This document shows positions 25,395 through 33,255 of a stretch of 64,000 nt of DNA, piece by piece (position 1 is the first letter of the stretch; the number at the start of each line of letters is the position of its first letter). Below the pieces are notes generated by a model, which was given only the letters and a program-made list of their open reading frames with translations, did not search any database and was not told the origin of the DNA. A program made the translations under genes and the position numbers. Origin of the DNA: WHTK01 sp965197795 (GTDB taxonomy: Bacteria; Chloroflexota; Dehalococcoidia; DSTF01; WHTK01); the NCBI GenBank assembly GCA_965197795.1, contig OZ240228.1, forward strand, positions 1,984,001-2,048,000. Direction: 5' to 3'.

Positions 25395-26312
25395 GTGTCC
25401 TTTGAATCAGACCTCGCAGACCTCGGCGACCCGGCCAAACGCCCCTCCGCGACCCAGCTGGTCAACTTTTCCGAGCTTGACGCGATCGAGCTTGAGCGCT
25501 TCACCGCCGCGTGGCCGGAAATCGATGGCAGCAAGCGTCACCTGATCATCACCGAGTTCGCGGAGCTGGCCGGAGACAACGTCGACCTCAACTTCGACGC
25601 CATCTACAAGATCGCCCTGGGTGACGAGGAGCCGGAGCTGCGTTCCGCCGCACTTCGCGGCCTCTTTGAATACGAAGGGCGGGATCTGATCGGCGTCCTG
25701 GCTGACGTGCTGCGCAACGATCCCGACACTGAGGTCCGCCGCGAGGCAGCCGTCGCACTCGGCCGTTACGCGCTGGCAGCCGAGCTGGGTAACCTGGCTG
25801 GCGACAACGCGGCGAAGGTGCGCGAGGTGCTCTTCGAGAGCGCCGAAGACCTAGAAGAAGACGAGATCGTGCGCGGCCGCGCCATTGAAGCGCTGGGAGC
25901 GATGAGCGGCGAAGAGACCGAGAACCTGATCGAGAGCATCTACGAGGAAGACAGCATGTGGCTCAAGATCGGCGCCGTCGACGCGATGGGTCGCAACTGT
26001 AACCCGGCCTGGATCCCGCTGCTCGCCCGCGAGATGGAGAATGCAGCGCCGGAGATGCGCCACGCGGCCGCCTTCGCCGCAGGCGAGATCGGAGAAGAAG
26101 AGGCGATTGCTCAGCTCAAACGCATGGCGGTCGCGGACCCCGACCGGGAGGTGCAGCTGGCGGCGGTGCACTCGTTGGGCAAGATTGGCGGCGCCCAGGC
26201 CAAGGTCGCGCTGAAGGCCATCCTTTTCGAAGGTGAAGAGGGTCTGGAAGAGGCCGTGCAGGAAGCCATGCAAGAGATCGAGTTCAACGAAGATCCGCTG
26301 GGGTCGATATAG
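25395..26312 (+). CDS. HEAT-repeat protein
   Basis: A 305-residue acidic protein made almost entirely of HEAT-like alpha-helical repeats: GDEEPELRSAALRGLFEYE, NDPDTEVRREAAVALGRYA, then a GRAIEALGAM unit and DPDREVQLAAVHSLGKIG. Such solenoids are protein-binding scaffolds. No enzyme domain is present. The start is GTG 25395. It lies two bases before the Nudix gene, so the two are co-transcribed. Confidence 0.85.
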   Translation: MSFESDLADLGDPAKRPSATQLVNFSELDAIELERFTAAWPEIDGSKRHLIITEFAELAGDNVDLNFDAIYKIALGDEEPELRSAALRGLFEYEGRDLIGVLADVLRNDPDTEVRREAAVALGRYALAAELGNLAGDNAAKVREVLFESAEDLEEDEIVRGRAIEALGAMSGEETENLIESIYEEDSMWLKIGAVDAMGRNCNPAWIPLLAREMENAAPEMRHAAAFAAGEIGEEEAIAQLKRMAVADPDREVQLAAVHSLGKIGGAQAKVALKAILFEGEEGLEEAVQEAMQEIEFNEDPLGSI

Positions 26313-26314
26313 CG

Positions 26315-26773
26315 ATGGCGGGACGTCTCAAGACCGAGAAGGCAACTTCCGCCGGCGGCGTCGTCTTCCGAGTGGTGGACGAGATCCGCCAGGTGCTGCT
26401 CTGCGGTCGCGGTTCGGACGGCCTCTGGGCCCTGCCCAAGGGCACTCCCGAGCCTGGTGAGACGCTGGAACAGACGGCACTGCGCGAAGTACGCGAAGAG
26501 ACGGGCGTAGAAGTAGCGCAAGACGGCATCATCGGCGAGATCAAGTACTGGTTCTCGCGGCCGCAAGAGGGCGTGCGCTACAACAAGACGGTGCTGCATT
26601 ACCTATTTCGACCGATCGGCGGCGACCCCAGCCTGCACGACCACGAGTTCGACGATGTGCGCTGGTTTCCCGTGCAGGAGGCGCTGAAGCTGATGACCTA
26701 CGCCAACGAGGCCCGCATCCTGCGGATGGCCGTCGAGATGGTCGAGGGTCGTGACGGGGAGGCGGCGCTGTGA
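26315..26773 (+). CDS. Nudix hydrolase
   Basis: A 152-residue Nudix-fold pyrophosphohydrolase. The 23-residue Nudix box is perfect: Gly, then PEPGETLEQ, then REVREETGV with the metal-binding Glu residues (about residues 46-68). The size and the GLWALPKG lead-in suggest a diadenosine polyphosphate or dNTP-type substrate, but the specificity is unknown. The next gene starts at GTG overlapping its stop (GTGA). Confidence 0.9.
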   Translation: MAGRLKTEKATSAGGVVFRVVDEIRQVLLCGRGSDGLWALPKGTPEPGETLEQTALREVREETGVEVAQDGIIGEIKYWFSRPQEGVRYNKTVLHYLFRPIGGDPSLHDHEFDDVRWFPVQEALKLMTYANEARILRMAVEMVEGRDGEAAL

Positions 26774-27333
26774 CCGCCGTCGCGAGGGAGCTGGCGCGCG
26801 GCCAACTGATCGTGCTGCGCGACAAAACGCTGGCGGACGCCGAACAGGACTACGACTGGCGTCGCGACCAGGAGTTGGCGACTTTCGACGCCGCCCGACC
26901 CTATGGCGGCAATCTCAAGGACTACGTTTCCGTGCTCAGCGACGAGCTGCGCTACCCCAGCACCCACCGCAAGACGATAGCCGTGGAGGACCATGAGGGC
27001 CGCCACATCGGCAACGTCATGTACTACAACGCCGACTTTCAGCGCCGTGAGGTCGAGATCGGCGTGACGATAGGGCTGCGCGACTACTGGGCGCGTGGCT
27101 ACGGCACCGATCTGCTGAAGACCTTCGTCGGCTATCTGTTCGACACCGTCTCGCTGGAGCGCGTCTATCTGAAGACGCTGGACTGGAACCTTCGGGCGCA
27201 GCGCTGCTTCGAGAACGCGGGCTTCGAGCGCTACGGCACGTCACGCCGCGGCGAGTACAACTTCATCCTGATGGACATCCACCGCGACGCCGATCAGGTC
27301 GCAGCTGAAACGGCGACCGGATCCGAAGGCTGA
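26770..27333 (+). CDS. GNAT family N-acetyltransferase (RimJ/RimL type)
   Basis: A 187-residue acetyltransferase. The acetyl-CoA loop appears as GLRDYWARGYGTDLLKTFVGYLF, followed by VYLKTLDWNLRAQRCFENAGF, the typical RimJ/RimL-like end. Its substrate (a protein N-terminus, an amine or an antibiotic) is unknown. Its last 40 bp overlap the 3' end of the convergent membrane gene. Confidence 0.88.
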   Translation: MTAVARELARGQLIVLRDKTLADAEQDYDWRRDQELATFDAARPYGGNLKDYVSVLSDELRYPSTHRKTIAVEDHEGRHIGNVMYYNADFQRREVEIGVTIGLRDYWARGYGTDLLKTFVGYLFDTVSLERVYLKTLDWNLRAQRCFENAGFERYGTSRRGEYNFILMDIHRDADQVAAETATGSEG

Positions 27334-28277
27334 GCATCGTCCGCAGCGCCTGCGCCGCGCGAGATCGCCGAGCACATCACGATCAGCACCGCCATGGCGA
27401 GCCCGCCTGTCGTGATGAAAAAGAACAGCCAGACCTCGAAACCGCTGGAGGCGAAGCTCGCGAACCACACGGCATAAGCGACGGTGGCGACCGAGACCGC
27501 GAGTCCGGCGGCCAGGGCCGCCTGGAACCGCAGCACGCCCATCGCCACAAGGATAAGAAGCGCAACCGAGGTCCGGGCCGTGACGTTCGCCAGGAATATC
27601 CATCCTCCGTGGTTGGGAAGGTGGCTCACGGCCTCGATGGTCCCACCGAGCCCGCTGACGAAGACTATCGTTGCACTGGCCAGGGCAGCGGACCACAGGA
27701 GACTCGGGGACGTCCGAAATGGTAGAGAGGTCAGCACGAGAACGGCGCCGAACCCCAGGGGCCGAATCGCGGCCTCCACGAACGTCCAGAACGGCGAGAA
27801 GAAGGGTCGGTCCGCCTGATGCAGCCCGACCGCTATCGCGGCGCCCATAAGGACGAATCCGGCCCCGACGCCGAAGAGCGAGGGTCCGCCGAGGGGGCGA
27901 TCGCGACTCCGCAGGGGCAACAAGAGGAACAGAGCGAAGAGAGTACCGACCACCAGGGAGTTCAGCGCTCCCCAGACGCCGTCTTCACCTCTACCCCAAA
28001 CGACGGGCAAGTCCGCGGCTCTCACGGCAAGCGCAAGCGCCGTGCCCAAGCCTGCAACTCCCAATACCAGCGCCCATGCGGGCCTGCGCCGTGTGGTAAG
28101 AAGTTGCGAAGTCGCAAGAACCAGCGCGCCCAGGACCACGGCAAAATGAACCTGCCAGAGGAAGCCCCAGAAGTGCCCGCCGATAAACGCAGGCGCGGGC
28201 TGGCCTAGGCCCCGAACTGCCAGCACGATACCGGCCAGGATCGTCGCGATGCCGATAACGCTGGCGGGAGCAGCCAC
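27294..28277 (-). CDS. Multi-pass membrane protein, unknown function
   Basis: A 327-residue protein with about nine hydrophobic helices and short loops, without recognised motifs. It resembles the broken gene directly upstream in layout (membrane helices and an FW-containing loop), so the two may be paralogues. GTG 28277 lies in the left arm of a perfect inverted repeat. The 3' end overlaps the GNAT gene tail to tail by 40 bp. Confidence 0.6.
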   Translation of the reverse strand: MAAPASVIGIATILAGIVLAVRGLGQPAPAFIGGHFWGFLWQVHFAVVLGALVLATSQLLTTRRRPAWALVLGVAGLGTALALAVRAADLPVVWGRGEDGVWGALNSLVVGTLFALFLLLPLRSRDRPLGGPSLFGVGAGFVLMGAAIAVGLHQADRPFFSPFWTFVEAAIRPLGFGAVLVLTSLPFRTSPSLLWSAALASATIVFVSGLGGTIEAVSHLPNHGGWIFLANVTARTSVALLILVAMGVLRFQAALAAGLAVSVATVAYAVWFASFASSGFEVWLFFFITTGGLAMAVLIVMCSAISRGAGAADDAQPSDPVAVSAAT

Positions 28278-28313
28278 CTAAGCGCCTGAGGCAGCGCTTA
28301 GGTGGCTGCTCCC
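28266..28313. repeat. Perfect 20-bp inverted repeat at a gene junction
   Basis: Arms 28266-28285 and 28294-28313 are exact reverse complements with an 8-base loop. The right arm covers the last codons and stop of the upstream membrane gene. The left arm covers the GTG start of 27294-28277. There is no T-run, so it is not a standard terminator. In RNA it would bury the downstream start codon. Confidence 0.85.
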
Positions 28314-29345
28314 GAACGACGCTGCGACGCCTCGAACATGACGTAAGCCAGCGCTGTGAACGCAGGGAACGCGATGGCCTCGTTTATGAAGACCCAGACC
28401 TGGTCCGAATTCGCGTCCGTAGCGAACTTGACCCCAGCGATAAACATGGCGACGAGCCCCGCGATCAGCGCATAGCGCAGGTAGGGGTGCTCCCCCAGCC
28501 GGTAGCCGGCGATCTGGCCTCGCGATGCGATCAGCACCATGCTGCCCAGACCGAGGTAGAAGCCCCAGTCCTGCAGCAGAAACCAGAAGCCATTCGAAGG
28601 GGCGTCGAGGGAATCGATCCCGAGGATCAAACCCGCGACGATGACGCCGACGCCGCCGATCGCAATCCAGTCCGACAGGCGTGCATCGTTGAGCAGCTCG
28701 TTCAGGTTGAACTGGCCGCCCTGCGACCGCGTCATATTGCTCGACGGCTCCAGCGAGACCGCAAACAGGAAGAGCGCCAGACCAGCCGTGAAGCCAAAGC
28801 TGCTGAGGAACACCACACCTCGTCGTTGCGGGCGTCCGACACATCGTCGATAGCAATCGCGAGGCCGGCGACCAGCGCCACGGCCCCGAGGATGCGTCCC
28901 CACTCGAAGGGACTGCCGAGAACGCGATCATCGCGCGATGCGGCGGAGAGGTAAACAGCAGCGCCGAGCGTCACGGGAATGTAGAAGAAGAGGTCGTTGA
29001 GCGGCGTCCAGAACGTTTCGCCCACGTCATCCGTGGCGTCCCACACGGCGAGCGCGATCGACGCCACGACGATGGCGACGCCAATCGCGGGCGTGGCTCG
29101 GCGCAGGCTCTCGCCCCAGGGCGCGTCACCGAGTCGCAATGCGCACAGCAGGACAAGCACACCGACGGAGCCCGCGCGGGCGAGGTCCGTCAGCGCGGAC
29201 CAAAACGCGTAATCGCCACCGTCGCTCAGCTCCTTGATCGCAAGCAACACCCGGCAGCTATCAGGAGCGCGCCGAGGCCGGCGCAAATCGTGAACGGGTC
29301 GAGCTGAATTGAGCCTACTGGTCGACCTGGTGTCTGCTGCCCCAC
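28298..29345 (-). pseudogene. Multi-pass membrane protein gene with two frameshifts
   Basis: GTG 29345 has a perfect AGGAGGA site four bases upstream. Three overlapping frames, joined near 29248-29254 and near 28808-28817, give one membrane protein of about 345 residues with roughly nine helices. Both breaks look like single-base losses. The C-terminal part (GFWFLLQDWGFYLGLGSMVLIA) and the middle (DAPWGESLRRATPAIGVAIVVA) are typical membrane sequence. The function is unknown. It is followed by a likely paralogue across the inverted repeat. Confidence 0.65.
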
Positions 29346-29432
29346 GGTATCCTCCTGACGCCCGACGGCGCTGCTCCCCTTGACGAGCCGTCAGGATTTC
29401 AGGCGATCGTCGGCCGGTTGTCAAGGCACGGA

Positions 29433-29461
29433 TTGACAGAAGAAGGGTCACACCTTAGCGT
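29433..29461 (+). promoter_or_regulatory. Candidate sigma70 promoter for the glyS leader
   Basis: A consensus TTGACA (29433-29438) is followed after 17 bases by TAGCGT (29456-29461), a weak -10. Transcription from here would cross the terminator at 29550-29577 before reaching the acidic gene and glyS. Confidence 0.45.
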
Positions 29462-29549
29462 CAAGCGAAGTGGCTTCAGTCAGCGAACTCCCAGGAGCGA
29501 ACATCAGCGCCCAAGCATGACTCAGCTTGCATATGCCTGAAAGGCAGTT

Positions 29550-29577
29550 CGCCCCGGGTCGGACTCGGGGCGCTTTT
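29550..29577 (+). terminator. Intrinsic terminator, possibly an attenuator before glyS
   Basis: Stem CGCCCCG (29550-29556) pairs with CGGGGCG (29566-29572) over a 9-base loop and is followed by CTTTT. It lies 38 bases before the ATG of the small acidic gene and about 110 bases after the candidate promoter. It therefore either ends a small RNA or conditionally stops the operon mRNA. No T-box sequence was found. Confidence 0.7.
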
Positions 29578-29615
29578 GTCGGCAGTAGCGCTGCATCCAG
29601 GAATAGAGGTGACGC

Positions 29616-29876
29616 ATGATCCTGCTGTACTCCCAGGTCGGTGAGCTGAGCGAAGAGCAGCTCGACTTCCTCGTCGACAACCTCGAGGAGGAGTGGCCGG
29701 AAGACCGCGACTACTACATCAACCGGGCGATGCTGGAGACGCTGAAGCAACGTGGCGCCGATGCAACCCTGCTACACATCCTGACGCAGGCCCTGGGCGA
29801 CCGCGACGAGGTCGACATCCTCTGGGTCGACACGGAAGAGCTGGAGGAGATGGACGAAGACGAGGACGGCTTCTAA
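29616..29876 (+). CDS. Small acidic hypothetical protein
   Basis: An 86-residue protein of unknown family, strongly acidic. It ends in a run of Glu/Asp (ELEEMDEDEDGF) and contains a helical middle (ELSEEQLDFLVDNLEEEW). The stop lies six bases before the glyS ATG, so both are co-transcribed. A GAGGTGA site precedes the ATG. The role is unknown. Confidence 0.65.
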   Translation: MILLYSQVGELSEEQLDFLVDNLEEEWPEDRDYYINRAMLETLKQRGADATLLHILTQALGDRDEVDILWVDTEELEEMDEDEDGF

Positions 29877-29882
29877 CCAGGC

Positions 29883-31196
29883 ATGACGCAGGAATCGCCC
29901 GAACTGCAGTTCGAAACGCTGGTCTCGCTGTGCAAGCGGCGAGGCTTCGTGTTCCCGAGCAGCGAGATCTACGGCGGCATCGCCGGCTTTTGGGACTACG
30001 GCCCGCTTGGCGTCGAGATGAAGAACAACATCAAGCGCGCCTGGTGGCGGGCTATGGTACAGGAGCGAGCCGACGTCGTTGGCATCGACGCCTCGATCAT
30101 CATGAACCCGCGGGTCTGGGAGGCCTCCGGTCACGTCGCAGTCTTCACGGACCCCATGGTCGATTGCCGGAACTGCAAGCACCGCTTCCGTGCCGATCAC
30201 CTTGATTCCGATGTCTGCCCCGACTGCGGCGCCAGGGGCCAGTTCACCGAGGCGCGGCCCTTCAATCTCATGTTCAAGACTTTCGTAGGCCCGGTCGAGG
30301 AATCGGCAAGCCAGGTCTACCTGCGGCCTGAGACCGCACAAGCCATGTTCACCAACTTCGAAAACGTCGTGACGTCAATGCGGCGCAAGCTGCCCTTTGG
30401 CATCGCTCAGATCGGGCGCTCGTTCCGCAACGAGATCACTCCCGGCAACTTCATCTTTCGCGATCGCGAGTTCGAGCAGATGGAAATGGAATACTTCTGC
30501 AGCCCGGGCAGCGACGAAGCTTGGCACGAGCATTGGATCCAGGAACGCTTTAGCTGGTTCAAGAGCCTCGGCATTCGCGAAGAGAACCTCCGCATCCGGC
30601 CCCACGACCAGGAAGAGCTGTCGCACTACTCCAAAGGCACGTCGGACATCGAATATCGCTTCGAGGCGATGGGGTGGTCCGAGCTGGAGGGCATCGCCAA
30701 CCGCACTGACTATGACCTCAAGCAGCATTCCGAGCACAGCGGCAAGAGCCTGACCTACTTCGACGAGGAGACGAACGAGCACATCGTGCCCTACGTCATC
30801 GAGCCGGCACTGGGCGTCGACCGCGCGTTCCTCGTGCTGCTGTACGACGCCTACCGCGAGGAAGAGGTCAGGGGCGAAAAGCGCGTCTACCTGCAGCTTC
30901 ACCCGAGCGTCGCGCCGATCCAGGTCGCGGTGCTGCCGCTATCACGCAACGAGAAGCTGACGCCGCTGGCACGCGAGGTTCATGCTCGGCTGCGTCCGCA
31001 CTTCATGACGCAGTTCGATGATGCGCAGTCGATCGGCCGGCGCTATCGGCGCCAGGATGAGATCGGCACGCCGCTCTGCGTAACGGTCGATTTCGACTCG
31101 CTGGAGGACAACGCGGTCACGATCCGCGAGCGAGACAGCATGGAGCAGTCGCGCGTAAGGATCGAGGAGCTCGTGTCGATCCTGCGGGAGAAGTGA
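29883..31196 (+). CDS. glyS: Glycyl-tRNA synthetase, alpha2 type
   Basis: A 437-residue class II synthetase of the single-chain type found in archaea, eukaryotes and some bacteria, not the bacterial alpha2beta2 type. It has the GFWDYGPLGVEMKNNIK opening, a zinc site (CRNC and CPDC, about residues 98-119), motif 2 (GRSFRNEITPGNFIFRDREFEQMEMEYF), motif 3 (EPALGVDRAFLVLL) and the C-terminal anticodon domain (PIQVAVLPLS). No break is seen. Confidence 0.96.
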   Translation: MTQESPELQFETLVSLCKRRGFVFPSSEIYGGIAGFWDYGPLGVEMKNNIKRAWWRAMVQERADVVGIDASIIMNPRVWEASGHVAVFTDPMVDCRNCKHRFRADHLDSDVCPDCGARGQFTEARPFNLMFKTFVGPVEESASQVYLRPETAQAMFTNFENVVTSMRRKLPFGIAQIGRSFRNEITPGNFIFRDREFEQMEMEYFCSPGSDEAWHEHWIQERFSWFKSLGIREENLRIRPHDQEELSHYSKGTSDIEYRFEAMGWSELEGIANRTDYDLKQHSEHSGKSLTYFDEETNEHIVPYVIEPALGVDRAFLVLLYDAYREEEVRGEKRVYLQLHPSVAPIQVAVLPLSRNEKLTPLAREVHARLRPHFMTQFDDAQSIGRRYRRQDEIGTPLCVTVDFDSLEDNAVTIRERDSMEQSRVRIEELVSILREK

Positions 31197-31233
31197 GGCG
31201 GCTAGGCGAGAGTAGAGGCGGAGACGACGTGAA

Positions 31234-31260
31234 GAAACGGCCCCGAGTCGGGGCCGTTTC
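31234..31260. terminator. Bidirectional terminator between glyS and fdxA
   Basis: A perfect 11-bp stem, GAAACGGCCCC (31234-31244) with GGGGCCGTTTC (31250-31260), and a 5-base loop. The TTTC on one side and GAAA on the other suit termination of both convergent genes. Confidence 0.85.
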
Positions 31261-31282
31261 AGTTGCTTGCCTGGCTCGTGCG

Positions 31283-31582
31283 TTAGCCGGGCTGGAGTTC
31301 TTGAACTTTAGCCCTCGCGGCAGCCTTGTCCTTGTACCAAAGCGCGTTGATCTCCGTGTAGACCTTCATGTTGTCCGGGACGTCGTCCTCGGCGAAGATC
31401 GCGGTCACAGGGCAGGCGGGCTCGCAAGCGCCGCAGTCGATGCACTCATCAGGGTCGATGTAGAGCAAGATGTCATCCGTGTCGTCTTCGGATGCAGTCG
31501 GGTGAATACAGTCGACCGGACAAACATCGACGCAAGAGCGGTCTTTGGTTCCGATGCAGGCATCGGTGATTGTGTAAGTCAC
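31283..31582 (-). CDS. fdxA: 7Fe-8S type ferredoxin
   Basis: A 99-residue electron carrier. The N-terminal half has the 3Fe-4S pattern (Cys 9, then SCVDVCPVDCIH). The second motif CIDCGACEPACP holds the 4Fe-4S cluster, and the C-terminal tail is the usual extension of FdxA. The start is GTG 31582 with an AAGGAGA site. It is a single gene convergent with glyS; the reduced partner enzymes are unknown. Confidence 0.93.
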   Translation of the reverse strand: MTYTITDACIGTKDRSCVDVCPVDCIHPTASEDDTDDILLYIDPDECIDCGACEPACPVTAIFAEDDVPDNMKVYTEINALWYKDKAAARAKVQELQPG

Positions 31583-31700
31583 GCTTTATCTCCTTCGCTC
31601 TCTATCCCTACTGCCGGACATTCTAGAACGGCTTTTATGCTACAGGGAAGCCGTGTTGCACTCCAGTAGAGCAGTTGGTCCGTCGTCGGCTGACGCGAGC

Positions 31701-32195
31701 CTACCGCCGGAAGGGCCACCAGCCCTTGCGCTGCTTCGGTGTAGCCTCCGGCGCCTCCTCTTCGAGGCCGGCGACCTCATCCTCGAGACGGCGCCGCAGC
31801 TGCAGGATGCGTTCGGCGATCTGCAGCGGCTCGTCGGCGTTCTCCTCGACCTCCGGGAACAAGTGCCGCAGTGAGCCGTCGAAACCCGGGACGGTGCTTC
31901 GATGGCCCGGCGCTTCAGGCGTGCCCGCGCCCAGCATGGCGTAAGCCTTCAACTCCGTAATCGAGCCCAGCATCGCGCTGAGCAGGCGCTGCGCCTGGTT
32001 GTGGCGCAGCGTCAGCGTCGCAACCGCCATGCGGAGCTGAGGTTGCAGCGAGCTGGCGATCTCCGCCAGGCCGTGCTCCACCGGTTGCTTAGTCATCGGG
32101 TCCAGCTCTGACCCGGGCCGGCCCAGGTGGTAGGCGACGGCGAGGAAGACGAGCTTGGCGTCCTCGGACCGCAGTTGAAACGTGACCTCATTCAT
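31701..32195 (-). CDS. Hypothetical protein
   Basis: A 164-residue soluble protein, mostly helical, with no recognised domain. The N-terminus looks like a folded segment (VTFQLRSEDAKLVFLAVAYHLGRPG). The C-terminus is an acidic coiled coil followed by a basic Trp-rich end (KGWWPFRR) that could touch membranes or nucleic acids. It lies downstream of the bS22-type gene, beyond that gene's terminator. Confidence 0.6.
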   Translation of the reverse strand: MNEVTFQLRSEDAKLVFLAVAYHLGRPGSELDPMTKQPVEHGLAEIASSLQPQLRMAVATLTLRHNQAQRLLSAMLGSITELKAYAMLGAGTPEAPGHRSTVPGFDGSLRHLFPEVEENADEPLQIAERILQLRRRLEDEVAGLEEEAPEATPKQRKGWWPFRR

Positions 32196-32208
32196 GGCAT
32201 CGCAGCAG

Positions 32209-32244
32209 AAACGAAACCGCCGTCCGCGCCTATCGCGGACGGCG
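32209..32244 (-). terminator. Intrinsic terminator of the bS22-type gene
   Basis: An 11-bp perfect stem between 32218-32228 and 32234-32244 with a 5-base loop. On the minus strand it is followed by GTTTCGTTT (32217-32209). It lies 12 bases past the stop of the small ribosomal protein gene. Confidence 0.85.
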
Positions 32245-32256
32245 ACTTCTGGGCTG

Positions 32257-32352
32257 CTACTTGTGCATGCGCGCCCATCTAGTCTTTTTTCGCATTTTGC
32301 GGTACTTGTGCTTGCGGATCTTCTTGCGCCGCTTTTTGACGACGGAAGACAT
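32257..32352 (-). CDS. Small basic ribosomal protein, bS22/COX24 (AURKAIP1) domain type
   Basis: A 31-residue, extremely basic peptide (SSVVKKRRKKIRKHKYRKMR start, ending RWARMHK). It matches the AURKAIP1/COX24 pattern of a VxKKRRKK(I/M) opening and KxRKxxRKTR. The family includes mitochondrial mS38 and the short bacterial bS22, which sits near the decoding centre of the small subunit. A perfect AGGAGG lies four bases before ATG 32352, with a TATAAT upstream and a terminator downstream, so it is a complete single-gene unit. Confidence 0.85.
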   Translation of the reverse strand: MSSVVKKRRKKIRKHKYRKMRKKTRWARMHK

Positions 32353-32415
32353 CAAACCTCCTGTGATCGCAGTCCGAAGGGTCCAAAGCCCCTGGAATCT
32401 AGAGAGACGAGCGTC

Positions 32416-32421
32416 ATTATA
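32416..32421 (-). promoter_or_regulatory. -10 element of the bS22-type gene
   Basis: The minus strand reads a consensus TATAAT here, about 64 bases before the ATG of the small ribosomal protein gene. No good -35 is present at 17 bases. Confidence 0.5.
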
Positions 32422-32607
32422 GCAACGACGCCGTCTTTAAGGCCAAGTCCCGCTTCGATATCGCTTCGGTCCGGGGCACGACGTAGGCAGTTAGGGACAT
32501 GGGCTCCGACCTCGAAAAGGGATCGGATGCTAGTACTCCAGACGTCCTGAAGCCTGCTTCGCATGGTGATTGGCGGGCATGCCGGGGCACGGGGGGCCTC
32601 GATCTCT

Positions 32608-32784
32608 CTAGACGACGTTGGGCAGAGGCCACTTCAACTCGCAGCTGAGGCAGCGAGCCTGAATCAGCGTGTCATCGGACCAGTAGCTGACGGTGAAGTG
32701 CTCGTGACAACGAGGACACTCCTGATCGCCCAATCGGACTTCGCGATCTTCCTTGGCTGGGGGAGTGCTCTGAGGTGAGGTCAT
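32608..32784 (-). CDS. Small zinc-ribbon protein
   Basis: A 58-residue protein read on the minus strand. It has two CxxC pairs (ECPRCHEHF and ARCLSCELKW) 19 residues apart, as in a one-domain zinc ribbon. The first 20 residues are a flexible Pro/Ser-rich lead. No family name can be given; such proteins often bind RNA, DNA or larger enzymes. It lies upstream of the bS22-type gene on the same strand, with about 190 bp containing a TATAAT between them. Confidence 0.65.
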   Translation of the reverse strand: MTSPQSTPPAKEDREVRLGDQECPRCHEHFTVSYWSDDTLIQARCLSCELKWPLPNVV

Positions 32785-32856
32785 CGAGCCTCAGTATAGC
32801 AGCGGGCTACTTGGGAGGTAGCGCGGGCGGTCACGTCCCGGGCCGGAAATTGACGC

Positions 32857-33069
32857 TTACGCGTCCTCGACGAGGTCGTCAGCGGCAAGCGGGTCAAGCT
32901 TGACCCCCAGCTGGACGAGCGTGAGAGCGATGCGCCGACGTATTGAACGCTGCTTTTCTTCTTCGCCGCGCGTGAATTCAAGCATGATGTGGGAACGCTC
33001 GCCCGCACGAGCCGCGTCCGCTTCCATGAAAGCGGTAAGGCTGTCAGACAAGCCGTAAATACTTTGCAA
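32857..33069 (-). CDS. Small hypothetical protein with strong promoter
   Basis: A 70-residue protein if started at TTG 33069, which has AGGAGG ten bases upstream. An internal ATG at 33027 would give 56 residues. It is helical and charged (FTRGEEEKQRSIRRRIALTLVQLG, then an acidic end DDLVEDA), without membrane helix or cysteine. The close match to promoter consensus upstream suggests good expression. The family is unknown. Confidence 0.6.
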   Translation of the reverse strand: MQSIYGLSDSLTAFMEADAARAGERSHIMLEFTRGEEEKQRSIRRRIALTLVQLGVKLDPLAADDLVEDA

Positions 33070-33115
33070 GTGTAAGGTTCCTCCTGTGATATGCAGGCTT
33101 TGTGCCTGTATATAG

Positions 33116-33144
33116 AGTATACCTATTTATCGGCAGTTTGTCAT
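33116..33144 (-). promoter_or_regulatory. Sigma70-type promoter in an AT-rich patch
   Basis: On the minus strand ATGACA (33144-33139), a 17-base spacer and TATACT (33121-33116) each match consensus at five of six bases. Bases 33145-33180 upstream are almost pure A/T, like an UP element, in a genome that is otherwise GC-rich. It would drive the 70-residue protein gene. Confidence 0.7.
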
Positions 33145-33220
33145 TAGAATTTATTAATTAAATAAGTGAATGAACCAACGAAAAATGTTCAGATATTCGC
33201 CAGACAGCATCGAGCGTGAC

Positions 33221-33244
33221 GGGCGGAGGTGAAGGCCTCCGCCC
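33221..33244. terminator. GC-rich hairpin after the secreted-protein gene
   Basis: A 9-bp stem (GGGCGGAGG with CCTCCGCCC) and a 6-base loop, 12 bases past the stop of the minus-strand gene at 33256. No clear T-run follows, so termination may be weak or factor-dependent. Confidence 0.5.
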
Positions 33245-33255
33245 GCGACGCTTTG

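Noticed and set aside
29468..29615. T-box riboswitch before glyS
   Set aside because: No GGGTGG-ACCGCG-type sequence or specifier-loop arrangement can be seen; only the terminator is clear.
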